From positions 1 through 35,080 of the forward strand of contig MU867154.1 of NCBI GenBank assembly GCA_033725935.1: 35,080 bases of DNA. The letters are read 5' to 3'. The stretch is from Cladorrhinum sp. PSN259 (Eukaryota > Ascomycota > Sordariomycetes > Sordariales > Podosporaceae). How positions within the stretch are numbered: the stretch's first letter is position 1; every line of letters starts with the position of its first letter. The position numbers were made by a program, and so were the translations under genes. The notes beneath the pieces were generated by a model that was given only the letters and a program-made list of their open reading frames with translations, was not told where the DNA came from and searched no databases. Below are positions 21,560 through 31,987 of this stretch, piece after piece.

Positions 21560-22201
21560 CTTGAGAGCAGTAGGCTTTTGGTGAACTTGAGAACTTTGAC
21601 AGGCGTGCTGATCTTCCAACCTTGTGCCTGATGATCTGGAAAGACGCTACGCTATATAATCACCCCTCGTCGTCATTGCCAAGGACGGCAAGGAGAGACT
21701 GGTGCCGAAGGCGGGTAAACGAAGCGGCGGATAAAATGACCCCAGACAGAGCGACCAGTTGGAATAAACGAATAGATTGGTCGTCATGCGTGTACATGGA
21801 GCACGGATCCGCATTATCTGGGGTAGATGAGTCTGTTGCGGCTTGCAGTGAAAGCAAATCCGGGGTGCGTTGCCATGCGGTGCTTCTTCGGCAGAGGAAA
21901 TAGATTAACCACGCAGTGATGCGCGCCCGTTATTCAATTAGGTAGCCATGCACATGAGCCTGGGCCGTCATGCACGGAATCATACCGATGGAGGTTTCGT
22001 GCCCTGATCAGGACTGGAGACCGACAAGCCACGCGGCAGTCGAGACTGAAACCGGGAAACGGGAGAATAGCGTCAAGATCATTGATTGCTAGTACCATCG
22101 AGAATTAATTCTAAGCCGTTGTATGAAAATCCAGTCTAACACATACCACATGGCACACCAAGTTATCGCCACTTCCATGATCCTCACCATCAGCCACCTC
22201 C
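21560..22201. other. Intergenic region upstream of the LPMO gene
   Basis: Separates the LPMO start from the 3' end of the SDR gene; both are on the minus strand. Promoter elements are listed separately. No supported coding region. Confidence 0.6.
21653..22019 (-). promoter_or_regulatory. Probable LPMO promoter: TATA-like box and CreA-type sites
   Basis: A TATATAA-like element (plus-strand CTATATAAT at 21652-21660) lies about 95-100 bp upstream of the LPMO start. Upstream are four matches to the carbon-repressor consensus SYGGRG on either strand: 21740-21745, 21818-21823 (CTGGGG), 21860-21865 (CCGGGG) and 22014-22019 (CTGGAG). About two would be expected by chance in this length. Glucose repression is therefore plausible, not shown. 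Confidence 0.35.
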
Positions 22202-23329
22202 TTACAAATCCCCCAAAAGATCCCCCCACTTCAAATAATCACCCTCGGCCCCTCCCCTAACCCCATCCCTATCAGTCCCCCAACTAACCGCCTTCCACCT
22301 CTCCAGCAAAACCAACATCTGCTCGCACCTGACCTTGACACTCTCCCACGCATCACTCCCAATCACAACCCTCTTACTCCATCCCAAACCCCTTTCCTTC
22401 ATCCTTCCGTCTTTCTTGAGCACATCAACCATGGTCTCCGCAACCCGCTCCAAATCACCAGGCATAAACGCCATCGGATCCCTAGTAAACATTCCCACCA
22501 GCTTCCCGACCCCTTCCCCGTAAACTTCCGGCATCTTTGTCGGTGCAGAAATCTGAATTTCGCTAGTACTACTGCTGCTGCTGCTTTTGTTGTTGTCCGT
22601 CACGGTGCCAGCGCGAGGTTGGCCCAAGTGCGTGGGACACCCGCCGCATTCAAAGGCGACCACGTCGACACCCAAGGACTCTAGTTCAGACCCCAGAGAC
22701 TCAACGTAAGCCGAGAGCGCCGCCTTTGAAGCGGCGTAGTGCGACATAAAGGGCAGCGGCGTCCAGAACGAGGAGGAAGAAGTGTAGGCTATCACGGGTC
22801 TGCTTCTCACAGAAGAAGAAGTGGCAGCAGCAGCAGCAGCAGCAGCGTGAGAGCGCATGTACGGAAGAAACGCCTGCGTGACGTTTAGTGGTCCCGTGAA
22901 GTTCACAGAGAACATCGTCGAGATGAATTGTTCACTATCACACACCAAAAATTTTCAGCATGTCAGTAACTGTCAAAAGAAAGAAAAATATTAAAGAGGT
23001 AGAGATAGTATAAAAAACTGGTTTACTTACCTAGCTTCCTCAGCCGAACACATGGCCGACATTCCCGCATTGTTGAGCAAGATATCAATGTGTCCGAAAA
23101 TGGACCATGCCTCTTTCGCCTTGTCTGCGAGAACGGAAGGAGGCGAGGTAATATCCAGTTCGAGGAGGGCAAGTTGGTCGGGACGGGACTGAGCTTTGAG
23201 GTCGGCAAGCCGGGTGTGGATGCTGCGTCCTGTGGCAATGACCTTGTCACCGCGGGCGAGGACGTGCTGGACTAGGGCGAGGCCGATACCCGAGGTTGTG
23301 CCTGTGATGAGAAAGACAAGAGCGGCCAT
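22202..23329 (-). CDS. Short-chain dehydrogenase/reductase (classical SDR)
   Basis: NAD(P)-dependent oxidoreductase of the 'acyldihydroxyacetone phosphate reductase'-like fungal group; substrate not predictable. Exons 23329-23031 and 22934-22202; intron 23030-22935 (96 nt, GTAAGT..TACTGAC..GATAG); 343 residues. Rossmann motifs: TGTTSGIG (10-17 region), the ATGR loop suggesting NADPH preference, LDITSP, NNAG (86-89). Catalytic Ser lies in YTSSSS (about 152-155), Tyr166 and Lys170 in HYAASK. An Ala8 tract (about 130-137) and a Ser6 tract, encoded by trinucleotide repeats, interrupt loops. The Ala tract is between the alphaE helix and the catalytic strand, where length variation may be tolerated. 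The C-terminal 100 residues form a substrate-binding extension. Confidence 0.88.
22824..22846. repeat. Coding (GCA)n microsatellite, polyalanine on the minus strand
   Basis: Seven to eight consecutive GCA units within the SDR gene, read as GCT/GCG Ala codons on the minus strand. Confidence 0.9.
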
Positions 23330-25591
23330 GTTGAAGAGTGCTGTGAATGTAGGTGGTGTAGGGTGTGATTAAACAGTAGTAAGCCAAGTGTGACTAAGAA
23401 CGTGCGATTCAAAGGTGAGTGTAAGTGATGAGATGATCCAACTATTCTTGTTCTGCGATTTTGTGGATCGACGATAATCATGTTGATAGAATTCAGGACG
23501 ACGACGCTCCTTATATATAGAATGTATTGTTGAAAAAGGGTGAATGTTTTACGAGATTTCCGACTGACCCTGTCATAAACGCACTCTCGGCATCTTGTGA
23601 GTTCGCGGTTATGGATGTGGGGCCGCGCGGATGCGGGCGGGGTGGGTCCCATTACAGAATGCGGAGATGCGGCCGACTAGCGGAAAAGTGGAGAATCACG
23701 GACATCGGGTCACTCCCGTGGCACCATAGAATCATGCAAAATATTTACGAGCTGCCCAAAGCAGGAGGATTGCCTGGTTTGATGAACACCCCCGTCAAGA
23801 TGAGCCAAGAAATAGTTATGCGGAATCCTGTGAACCCAGTTAGCCACCGACTTACGAGCATAGTCATCGGGGAGCACAGCAGCAAATCACAAACGACAGA
23901 AGCCACGAAACAGCAAAAGCAACAGGATGAGGAAGAAAGGACAGTTTTATTTGTCTAGCTTGTCAAGAGAAAACTGATCATGCCCACTGAGCCACGGTCA
24001 AATTCGATCTTTCGACGAAACCCACCGTCTCGAATACAAAGGCAATCCAAATTCCCTCCCGTTGTTCTTCCCCAGAAAAAAAAAAAGGTCTTTTCTTAAT
24101 TATGTATTTTTTCTTCATCAACCAAAATTTCATCAACCCAAAGCGAGATACTCCCATCAGTACCCCTTGGCAAGTGATGGCCTAGGGGAATAGTGAGATT
24201 GTTGCTGGAGTCCGCAACAAGGTTGATGGCGTGTGATGAACTCCACCGTCCTGGCATATAACATGTGTATGCATATGCCACACTCCAAAAAAGCAATCAA
24301 TATCCGAGGCAGAAGGCACGTCCGCCGAACAAAGGCAGAGACGACCACATGCCACGGGTCCTGTTCGCTTGTCTCTTCCTCAGTCGTCCAACATCATAAC
24401 CATGGGAGAAAAGACGTCATGATGCCGTTCCAGTCATTTGGTGTCTCTCATCATCATTGATGCACATCCCCAGTGCATTGTTCCAGAATTCCGCTGATTC
24501 ATCCACTCACCATGGGCTAACTCCTTGACAGGACAGCCCTTTTGACCTTTCCCTCCTCCCCGTTCCAGTCATCTACCACATAAACATCGTGCCGATGGTA
24601 GTAAAGTAGGAGCAAAAATCGCCCCAATCAAAACAAAAAAAGAAATAGACAAGACAGAAAAGGGTCGCCTGAAACGCCTGCAGACAAGTGAAAGGCGAAA
24701 GTTGCACAAGTAACTTCCACTTCTCCTGCCTTTGCCGCAATAAATTGCCGCAAAGCCAAACGCCCGCCAATCGCCGCTGGCACCAACACCAGATCCGTTC
24801 CGCAACAAAACGCCACCCGAAATCCATGTATATGAACCTTTTTCATCCCGAAAAATAAGCCAAGAACACCTCAGGTCAGAGCCGCCTCCCGCCTGTCAAA
24901 CCAAAGTCCCAAATGAGACCCTTAACCATGCCGGATCCATGCGCGCATCGTTCAAAACATTTTGAGTTGAGAAAGAGAAATCCCCACTGGGCGTTTGCTA
25001 TGTGCGTGGGAAGATGAAGATTGTGGTAAAGTCGGTTTAGGGAGAGAAGAATGAGTAACAGGGTGAAATGACTAGAGGCGAACCCTAGAGACGGCGGCGC
25101 AACCGCACAGGACAGGACAGGATTCAAGGCCCAAGCGCCGACCTGCCGAAGGCTTGCCCGTTTCCTGCCGCAAATCTACCGGTTCCGACGCCAATATAAA
25201 TGCCCTGAAGAAAACCGAATATATCATCATCGCAAAGGTTCTGAAGAAAACACGAGATTCGATAATTGAATAAAGGGTAGAAGGCCGAGAAAATTAGAAG
25301 GTATGATACAACCGGTGCTTGTTGATATGATACGAAGAAGCTGACCGCAGAGCCCAGACCAAGCGGCGGTGGTAGAACAACGTCGACTGGTAAAGCAGAC
25401 GATGATGGGCGGCCCAAGCACACAGGCGAGTCGTACTTATCGGAACGAAATTGGCGTGAATGAGGGAGTCGAAAGGCAACACAAAATATGTACAATCCAG
25501 AACAGAAGACACAAGAAAACGTAAGCTCATACTCGTGGCGTGAAATCACCCCCACCCTTCAACATATCGAGTGAATTGGGTGATTGGGTGC
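23330..25591. other. 2.26-kb region without a recognised gene
   Basis: Lies between the divergent SDR start and the DHH1 3' end. The longest frames (143 codons each at 23527-23958 plus and 25124-25555 minus) have no domain, and the latter is a T-rich frame probably inside the DHH1 3' UTR. The region near 23330-23520 should be the SDR promoter. An A12 run lies at about 24076-24087. It could hold a noncoding RNA or long UTRs, but nothing in it is diagnostic. Confidence 0.5.
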
Positions 25592-27395
25592 CTACTGGGA
25601 AGGCTGAGGTTGGTGGATCTGGCCTTGACCTTGTCCGCGACCGCCACGCTGGCCGCCAAAGTTTTGACGTCCTCCCTGATTTTGGGGTTGACCGCCGTAG
25701 CCGCGTCCCCCGCGACCTCCTCTATGACCGCCGGAGGGACCACCACGATTGCCTTGGTACACACCACGGCCTGGTTGGGTGGAGTTAGCAGCACCACTCT
25801 GCCGGGAATTCTGTTCCTGCCAGTTCCCAGAGTTGGAACCAGCACCACCTTGACGGGAACTCTGCTCCTGCCAGTTTCCTGAACTGAGGCCAGGGCCCCT
25901 AGGTTGCTGTTGGGCGGATATTTGTGATGATTGACCCTGCGCAGGCGCTTGTGGCTGCTGCTGGATAGCGGTTCTGAAATTGGAAACGGGACGAGGAATG
26001 GTCTCAGGATTCTCATAGACATAGAGACTCTTGTCAATAGTGTGAGGAATCGGCTGGATCTCGGTGCCTAGATCACGCTCAATATTGTAGAGGTTGAAGC
26101 GATCCTCCCAGCTGATCAGGTTAATAGCCAGACCGAGATGTCCATATCGACCAGAACGACCAATACGATGAAGATAGGTCTCCGCGTTCTTGGGGAAGTC
26201 AAAGTTGATGACAACGTTGACAGCCTGAATATCGATACCACGGGTCAAAAGATCAGAGCAGACCAGGTTACGGCATACGCCGTTGCGGAAATCGTGGAAG
26301 ACACGGTTTCTTGCCTGCTGAGCCATCTTGGCGTGACTGTAGAAGCACGAGTAGCCAAGCTCGGTGATCTTTTTGGCGAGAAGCTCCACACGGTTTGTCG
26401 AGTTGCAGAAAATGATGGACTGGTTGATCTGGAGCTTGGAAAAGAGCGTGTTCAAGCAATGAACCTTTTGCTTCTCCTCAACGTAGGCGTAGTACTGGGT
26501 GATACCGCGAAGAGTGAGCTCATCCATGAGGTTGATTTCGTAAGGGTTGACCATGTTTTTGTCCGAGAAGTCCTTGACCGAGAGAGGGAAAGTTGCCGAG
26601 AAGAGCATGACCTGGCGGTCCTTGGGGTGGAAGCGGAGAAGCTGTTCAATAACAGGGGTGAACTCGATCGAAAGAAGCTTGTCTGCCTCATCCATGATGA
26701 ACATGGGGCATTCGCTGAGATCCGCAACCTGCTTTCCGGCCAAATCGAGAATTCTTCCAGGGGTACCCACCACAATATGAACGGGATCCTGCAACCGGAC
26801 AATATCATCTCGAAGACCAGTTCCGCCCGTGGTGACCATGACGTTGATACCAAGATGCTTGCCGAGAGTTTTGCAGACCTGAGACGTTTGCATGGCCAAC
26901 TCTCGGGTTGGAACAAGAATTAGGCACTGAATCTTGGAAACTTTGGGGTTGATCTTTTCGAGGGCGGGGATAACGAAAGCAGCTGTCTTGCCGGTACCAT
27001 TTTTGGCGCGTGCTAGGATATCACGGCCAGTAAGGGCTACTGGTATGCTTTCTTCTTGAATCGGTGAAGGTTTTTCGAAACCGGCTTCGAAAATGCCCAT
27101 GAGCAAGTCTCGCCGAAGTCCAAACTCTTCAAACTCGAGTCCTTTGGTATTCGTCACGTCCTGCAGGTAGAATATGTCAACATTTACTACTACAGGTTAT
27201 AAAGATTGCAGGCAAAGGGAAGATGACTGACTTCTGTCTGATGCCTCGTGTCCCTGGCAGGAAGGTTGAGTTTCGACTTCCATTCTTCTGAGCTCCCATT
27301 ATCACTATTTTGTTAGCGGGGTCTAAGCTAACCAGTATTGGGGTAACCAACTTTAAGGATGCTCCCTTGAACTTGTCCACGAGACTGTCAGTCAT
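25592..27395 (-). CDS. DHH1: DEAD-box ATP-dependent RNA helicase Dhh1 (DDX6 family)
   Basis: Promotes mRNA decapping and translational repression in P-bodies with Dcp2, Pat1 and Edc3. Exons 27395-27352, 27304-27232, 27160-25592; introns of 47 nt (GTTGGT..CGCTAAC..AATAG) and 71 nt (GTCAGT..TGCAG). 561 residues. The junctions rebuild SLNDNGSSEEWKSKLNLPAR and RHQTEDVTNTKGLEFEEF, the conserved Dhh1 N-terminus. Motifs: Q motif GFEKPSPIQ (66-74), Walker A AKNGTGKT (91-98), PTRELA, GG doublet (about 151-152), TPGR, DEAD (196-199), SAT (227-229), SDLLTRGID, HRIGRSGR (370-377). The C-terminal tail (about 425-561) is Gln/Gly/Arg-rich with RGG-like repeats and a near-duplicated SGNWQEQSSRQ/SGNWQEQNSRQ segment, typical of phase-separating P-body proteins. 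Divergent from the J-protein gene. Confidence 0.95.
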
Positions 27396-28467
27396 TTTGG
27401 CGGTGAATGTGGTATGAAGTGAAAAATAAAAGTTTGCGGTAACTGGCTGATCGTACTGTCGAGTGAGACGTGGAGGTCAGGTCGACAAGGGTATGAGGCG
27501 CAAAAGACTAATCGTTGGAAAATGCGCACGCTAATCGATGATTGAGTTCTTTTCTACTTTCTCCCCCTTTTTTTTCTCTATTCCGGAGCGCAACCGTGGT
27601 ATGTGCGGTGGCTCGTGTAGGTGATCGTTTTTTGTCTTCGTCGTAAATGTTGACAGCGCAGAGGAAGGTAAGCTTGGAGGTTGCTTGACCTGTAGTTAGT
27701 GGTAGTGTAGTGTGGTGCGGTGTGGTCTGCTGCAGAGAGTGGTTGCTGTCGAGGAGGGTCGTCACTCGTGGTGATGGTTTTGCGGTGGAGAGCAGAGCTT
27801 TGGCAGCGGGGAAAATGGAATGCAGAGTTCAAATTGGGGTCTCTGCAGAATTGGAATTTCGTTCGGTTTCCACTCGTGAGAAAATTGAGTCGTTCTGCGT
27901 GCAGCAAAGCTGTCGTGGATTGTGGAGGAAGTTGGTGGTTTGGGGGAAGTGCCGTGCAGAGTGGAAAGCGTCCCAAGCGAAGCTGGGTTTCGTCGAGGCG
28001 GGGCAGGCAGGTGAGGTACCAGGGCTGAGTGAACAATCTTTGCGAAGGGTCGGCCGATGATGTTTCGCTGTCACGTGCGACCTGGTCGAAGTCTCCTGGA
28101 TGATGGCAAGGGCAGCCCCACATCATTGCTTATAAAATGCGGCCACACCAGCCACACACTCAATCCAATGGAAACATGGAGAAGTGGCTTGCTCAACCGT
28201 GGTGTTGGAAATTCACTTGTGACGGTTTGTTAGGGATTTGTTAGGGAATTTGCACAAGGCAAATCCAACACCACGTGAGTGCCCGCCCCGCCAGATCTCA
28301 AATTCGATTTCTCCTGTAGCGCATCTCCCAGTGCACCCAAACCCGCCACTTCCCAACTGGAAACCCACTTACGTCAACCTAAGCACTCTAAATCCGAAGC
28401 TGTCGGCGGCCATGGTCCAGCATTCACTGTTGGACTACTTCGACATGCCTGTCTAGAATTTCCTACT
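27396..28467. other. 1.07-kb divergent promoter between DHH1 and the J-protein gene
   Basis: Head-to-head spacer with no supported coding region. It includes a T-rich stretch (27550-27580) probably in the DHH1 5' leader, and a TATAAAA on the plus strand (listed separately). The J-protein reading frame stays open upstream to 28279. Confidence 0.55.
28131..28137 (+). promoter_or_regulatory. TATA-box-like element upstream of the J-protein gene
   Basis: TATAAAA in the context TTGCTTATAAAATGCGG, about 330 bp upstream of the chosen start. A perfect core TATA match, but function is inferred only from sequence and position. Confidence 0.35.
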
Positions 28468-29346
28468 ATGATTTTCAAGAAGACAAGACCGACGCTCTGT
28501 GCTGCCAATGCTTTCGTGACGTCGTCAACGGCGCCCTGGTCGCTGCGGGGTCACCCAGCACCAACCCGGTCATCAACCCGGTGCCGCCATACCAGAAGTC
28601 AACAATCACGCTCGTACGCATCGGTGCAGGATACAAGGCCAGCAGAAGATGGAAATGCGATTGATGCGCCGGAATGGCCGACATCTGCAAACCCCACTCC
28701 GTACGAGATCTTTGGCCTCCCAAATGACGCTCCCTACAGCAAGGCCCGCTTCTTCCAGTTGGTGAAGCTCTACCATCCCGACCTGCACCACAGCAACTCT
28801 GGTGACGGCATCCCCCACATCACAAAGCTTGATCGATATAGGCTAGTTATCGTCGCAAACGACATACTCAGCAACCCGCAGAAACGGCGCATGTACGATC
28901 TATACAATGTTGGATGGGACAAAGAGGCGGATCCTTCGAAGCGACACCGGGCGACCGATCGGTCATGGCGTCAGGAACCGGGAAACGCAAGCATGAATGC
29001 CACTTGGGAAGATTGGGAGCGGTGGTATCAGCAGCGGGACGGGAAGAAGCAAGAACCCGTCTTCCTCTCGAATGGTGGCTTTGCGGCAATTATCGTTATG
29101 TTCATCGTTGCGGGCACATGGACACAGGTGGTATGGGCTGGAAACCAATCCATACAGATGATGGATAAGCGAGACCAGCTCCATGCCAAAGTCGTAAAAG
29201 ATATAAAAAGGCGAGGTGGTGATATGTCTGCTTTAAGTAGAGAAGGCAGAGTTGACCACTTTCTACGTCAGCGGGAGTATGAGAAATGGGGTTATGATCA
29301 TCCTGGGCACCTCTTACCGGGTAGTAGCGTGCTTCCTAAACGGTAG
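28468..29346 (+). CDS. J-domain (DnaJ/Hsp40-type) protein, mitochondrial-type, with one membrane segment
   Basis: Hsp70 co-chaperone of a filamentous-fungal family. Intronless, 292 residues from 28468. The frame is open back to 28279, but the 28468 start gives a classical presequence: Arg/Ser/Thr-rich, without acidic residues for the first 50 residues, ending RSYAS. The J domain is at about 76-150: PTPYEIFGLP, helix II ARFFQLVKLYHPDLHH with the HPD tripeptide at 103-105, and helix III VIVANDILSNPQKRRMYDLY. One hydrophobic segment at about 204-223 (GFAAIIVMFIVAGTWTQVVW) is followed by a charged helical tail. This suggests an inner-membrane J-protein with the J domain on the matrix side. No Gly/Phe or zinc-finger region, so class III. 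Confidence 0.86.
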   Translation: MIFKKTRPTLCAANAFVTSSTAPWSLRGHPAPTRSSTRCRHTRSQQSRSYASVQDTRPAEDGNAIDAPEWPTSANPTPYEIFGLPNDAPYSKARFFQLVKLYHPDLHHSNSGDGIPHITKLDRYRLVIVANDILSNPQKRRMYDLYNVGWDKEADPSKRHRATDRSWRQEPGNASMNATWEDWERWYQQRDGKKQEPVFLSNGGFAAIIVMFIVAGTWTQVVWAGNQSIQMMDKRDQLHAKVVKDIKRRGGDMSALSREGRVDHFLRQREYEKWGYDHPGHLLPGSSVLPKR

Positions 29347-29649
29347 ATATGGCCGTCCGTCATTTTGTTGATGGCGTTCTGCTGGCGTACAGCGGAAGTT
29401 GCAGTATTACGAGTTGCTGTATTACTAGAGAGTCTTTAAACCTGGGATAATTGTCTTTGACGCAATTCCACCTCTGCAGTCTCGTTAAGTATAATTGCAA
29501 GCACTGCTTGCCAATTTCCATGGGTTTGTTTGTATCCATCTCGAACCATGCTTACAAGCTGATAGACTGCATCTCTCTTTGATCTTTTGCGATAATGCCG
29601 GCCAAAAACAGATGAGATGGCCAAAAACAAATAGAAAATAATAAAATCC
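29347..29649. other. Intergenic region between the J-protein gene and tRNA-Gly
   Basis: Probably the 3' UTR of the J-protein gene and the tRNA downstream flank. No coding region seen. Confidence 0.55.
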
Positions 29650-29656
29650 AAAAAAA
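29650..29656 (-). terminator. RNA polymerase III terminator of tRNA-Gly
   Basis: Seven A on the plus strand, i.e. T7 on the transcribed-sense minus strand, 14 nt beyond the tRNA 3' end. Confidence 0.75.
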
Positions 29657-29670
29657 TCAAAGGCAACAGA

Positions 29671-29759
29671 TGCGCGATCCGAGGTTCGAACTCGGGTCCC
29701 TCGCTAACAAGAGAGAATTTCTTGGGAAGCGAGAATACTAACCACTATACTAACCGCGC
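29671..29759 (-). tRNA. tRNA-Gly (anticodon CCC) with a 17-nt intron
   Basis: Acceptor stem GCGCGGT pairs with ATCGCGC (one G-U), discriminator A at 29671. Anticodon stem CTCGC/GCGAG; loop TTCCCA + A gives anticodon CCC (plus-strand 29724-29726). The intron 29722-29706 sits after position 37, the canonical nuclear tRNA intron site. T-stem CCGAG/CTCGG with loop TTCGAAC. Mature length 72. Anticodon CCC reads GGG. Confidence 0.93.
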
Positions 29760-30163
29760 CTTTGTAATTTGTTGAAGCAGGCTCCCGGAGCCGAGGCATA
29801 TTACTGTGAGTGCGGATGAGGGCAGGAGCGGTGGAGAAAGATGTTTCTGTTGGTTGTTAATACTTGTCTCGATGTTACACTACCTACAGGAATCGGAGCC
29901 TGGTCTCATGGAAGGTTTGTTTGCTTCTGAGTTTGTTTTCGGGTAGAGGTAATGACCTAAATCATACGACTTCGGAGTCCTGGGCCATTCAACCCTTGAA
30001 GGGAACTCAAAGGCTCTGATTCTGATGACTTGGTCGTAAAATCTCATTGGCCGTTCTTGAATATCTTAGTAGATTAGTGGAAACGGAGCTGCGTCTATTT
30101 CTTAAAACGCCTGTGATACTACCGGCGTATATCTCATGATAAATTTCAGTTATAGAATAAAAG
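29760..30163. other. Intergenic region between tRNA-Gly and the DUF7580 pseudogene
   Basis: No coding region. This marks the change from housekeeping genes to a gene-poor, visibly AT-richer stretch. Confidence 0.5.
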
Positions 30164-31899
30164 CTATAGTTTCGTATACTCCAAAATCTCCTCGAATTGC
30201 ATGACGACGCCATCATACACTTTTTGTCGGGACTCTTCCTCATCTAGGTCCTCCGGTGCGCTACAGCCAATACATCGTTCCACCACCATCTTGTATAGCG
30301 GATTGATCAGTGACACCCTTTGTTCCAGGAGCCTTTAAGTTGTTATGGCGTCCTGCGTTGCAGCAACCTGAAACCTATTTCCAGGCAAGCCGGGCATGAT
30401 ATCCTGTGGCTCGCGCAGTTGGTGGATAGTGTTGAACCTAGTATTATCTCCAAGAGTAGGATACCGAGGGCAAAGAGGGCTGAGTTTGGGTTCACGGTTG
30501 TATAACTGGTTCCTTGGTTAGGGGTATGTACTGTTAAATCTTGGAGTGGCGGTAGTTCGGGGAAGCTCTTGAATAGGAGAGGGTTCTGGTATGATATTGA
30601 CCCGCCACGGTTGAGAAACCAAACATCTCTGCTGGTCAAGGTCCCGGGAAGCCAGGGCGTCTTGCTCAACAGGAGGACACTCGAGGCAATAGCGAGTGAT
30701 AATCGATATCTTGCTTCTAAACCTATTAATGGGGGTAGGCCTTTGTTTGCTGCCAACACACCATGCAGAGAGATCAAGGACCAGGAGTGACTGTCGAAGG
30801 TTGTGCCAAGAGCGTACACTTCAAAGTGGTGTTTGGTGTGTTGTGTGCCAACCAATCGGCCGTAGCAGGGTGGTCGTGATACGCGGCTCTTTTTAAGAGT
30901 GTTTCAGAAGTCGAAACAGGTCGTTGTGCTGATTTGAATGGCAGGTTGGTGACTGATGACGAAGGGGAGCGTGTGCAGAGTGTTATGTTGTTCGGTGAGA
31001 GTTGCTGTGGTACTAGCTTTGGCGTTCCAAGTCATGTAAGACGACTACTCCGGTTTGAAGTTGAGAAATGATACAAACTTGGATCGTTTAGTCTTGCTAG
31101 CAATGCTACTTGATAACGGCGATGGTAATGGAGTTGGTGTTGGTGCAGGTGATGGACTCGGAGATTGAGTGTTTGCTGAGAGCATCGTCTTGACCTTGAC
31201 CTGATCCCAGAATATTTTGGTCGCCTGACCCTCAGCCATCTGGAAGGATATTGATATCGTGAATTCCCTCCCTTGAAGCACTTTCTCGTCATCCGAATCG
31301 TGTGTCGTATTCATTAGTTGCGGCACTAATTCAAGCGCTACGTCGTGTGGGTTGTTGCATCTAATTCTGGAGCAGAGAGCTCGATGTATGCTCGCAGATA
31401 GATCGCGTAAAATTCTGATGACCCTGCCACCGGACCTCTTCTTCCGGGTACGCTCAAGGCTGACGCTCTGTAAGGTAAACCCTTCAAGCTTACAGTGATT
31501 CCTCGACAAATTGTGTTGAGAGCGTCTTCGTACTCTTTTCTGTTCAATCGATGTAGGAACTTTTTGAACTCTCGAGACATCCATCTTTTGTCAACCCATT
31601 CAACCTGAGCGAATCGTCAGTAACCAACGGACGTATCATCAAATGATTGTTGAATGGCGATTTACCTCCCCATCACTTGTAATGTTAACCCTGAGCTGTG
31701 CAACGATGCTTTCAAGGGCCTCTCGGACTTCCAACACGTTCTGCTCAAACGGCTCATAGTAGTTCCACAGTCTTGTGCGGATCTTTTCGTCTGCTTGCTT
31801 GTCTTTACAGAGTGGCCCGAACGGATCTTGCATCATAGGTTCGACGTTCGCGTAGGGTAATACCATCACTTTACAGAAAGCGCTGAGCCAGAAGAACAT
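30164..31899 (-). pseudogene. Decayed DUF7580-family gene (fungal-specific, function unknown)
   Basis: Pieces of one DUF7580-type protein are spread over two frames and lack the N-terminus. (a) 31899-31666: MMQDPFGPLCKDKQ...RTRLWNYYEPFEQNV, the conserved early block. (b) An intact intron 31665-31605 (GTAAAT..TTACTGAC..CTCAG) leads to FKKFLHRLNRKEYEDALNTI. (c) Near 31500 the reading frame shifts, with no room for an intron, to EGFTLQSVSLERTRKKRSGG, ILRDLSASIHRAL and HDVALELVP, ending at a stop at 31045. (d) 30903-30440: FEVYALGTTF, RYRLSLAIASSVLLLSKTPWLPG, SALFALGILLLEIILGST. (e) A second shift near 30440 leads to IHQLREPQD..., an in-frame TAA at 30337-30335, then RLLEQRVSLINPLYKMVVER and the family-like end up to TAG at 30166-30164. 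Two frameshifts, a nonsense codon, an unresolved break (31045-30906) and a missing N-terminus indicate a pseudogene. Confidence 0.78.
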
Positions 31900-31987
31900 C
31901 GAGGACTTGCTCCAGCTCAGCCATGAGTATAAAAACGGTGATTGTGAGTCACCGGATCTTGAAACTCTGGATTCTCAGCCCGGTAGC

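Noticed and set aside
11497..23329. Possible secondary-metabolite or catabolic gene cluster (hydrolase, MFS, LPMO, SDR)
   Set aside because: SPT5 sits in the middle, there is no backbone synthase or regulator, and the spacing is ordinary; co-location is not evidence of a cluster.
26138..26923. 261-codon plus-strand frame
   Set aside because: Antisense to the helicase core of DHH1.
28238..28456. Upstream short reading frame before the J-protein
   Set aside because: It opens without an ATG and overlaps the in-frame upstream extension of the J-protein; no evidence that it is translated.
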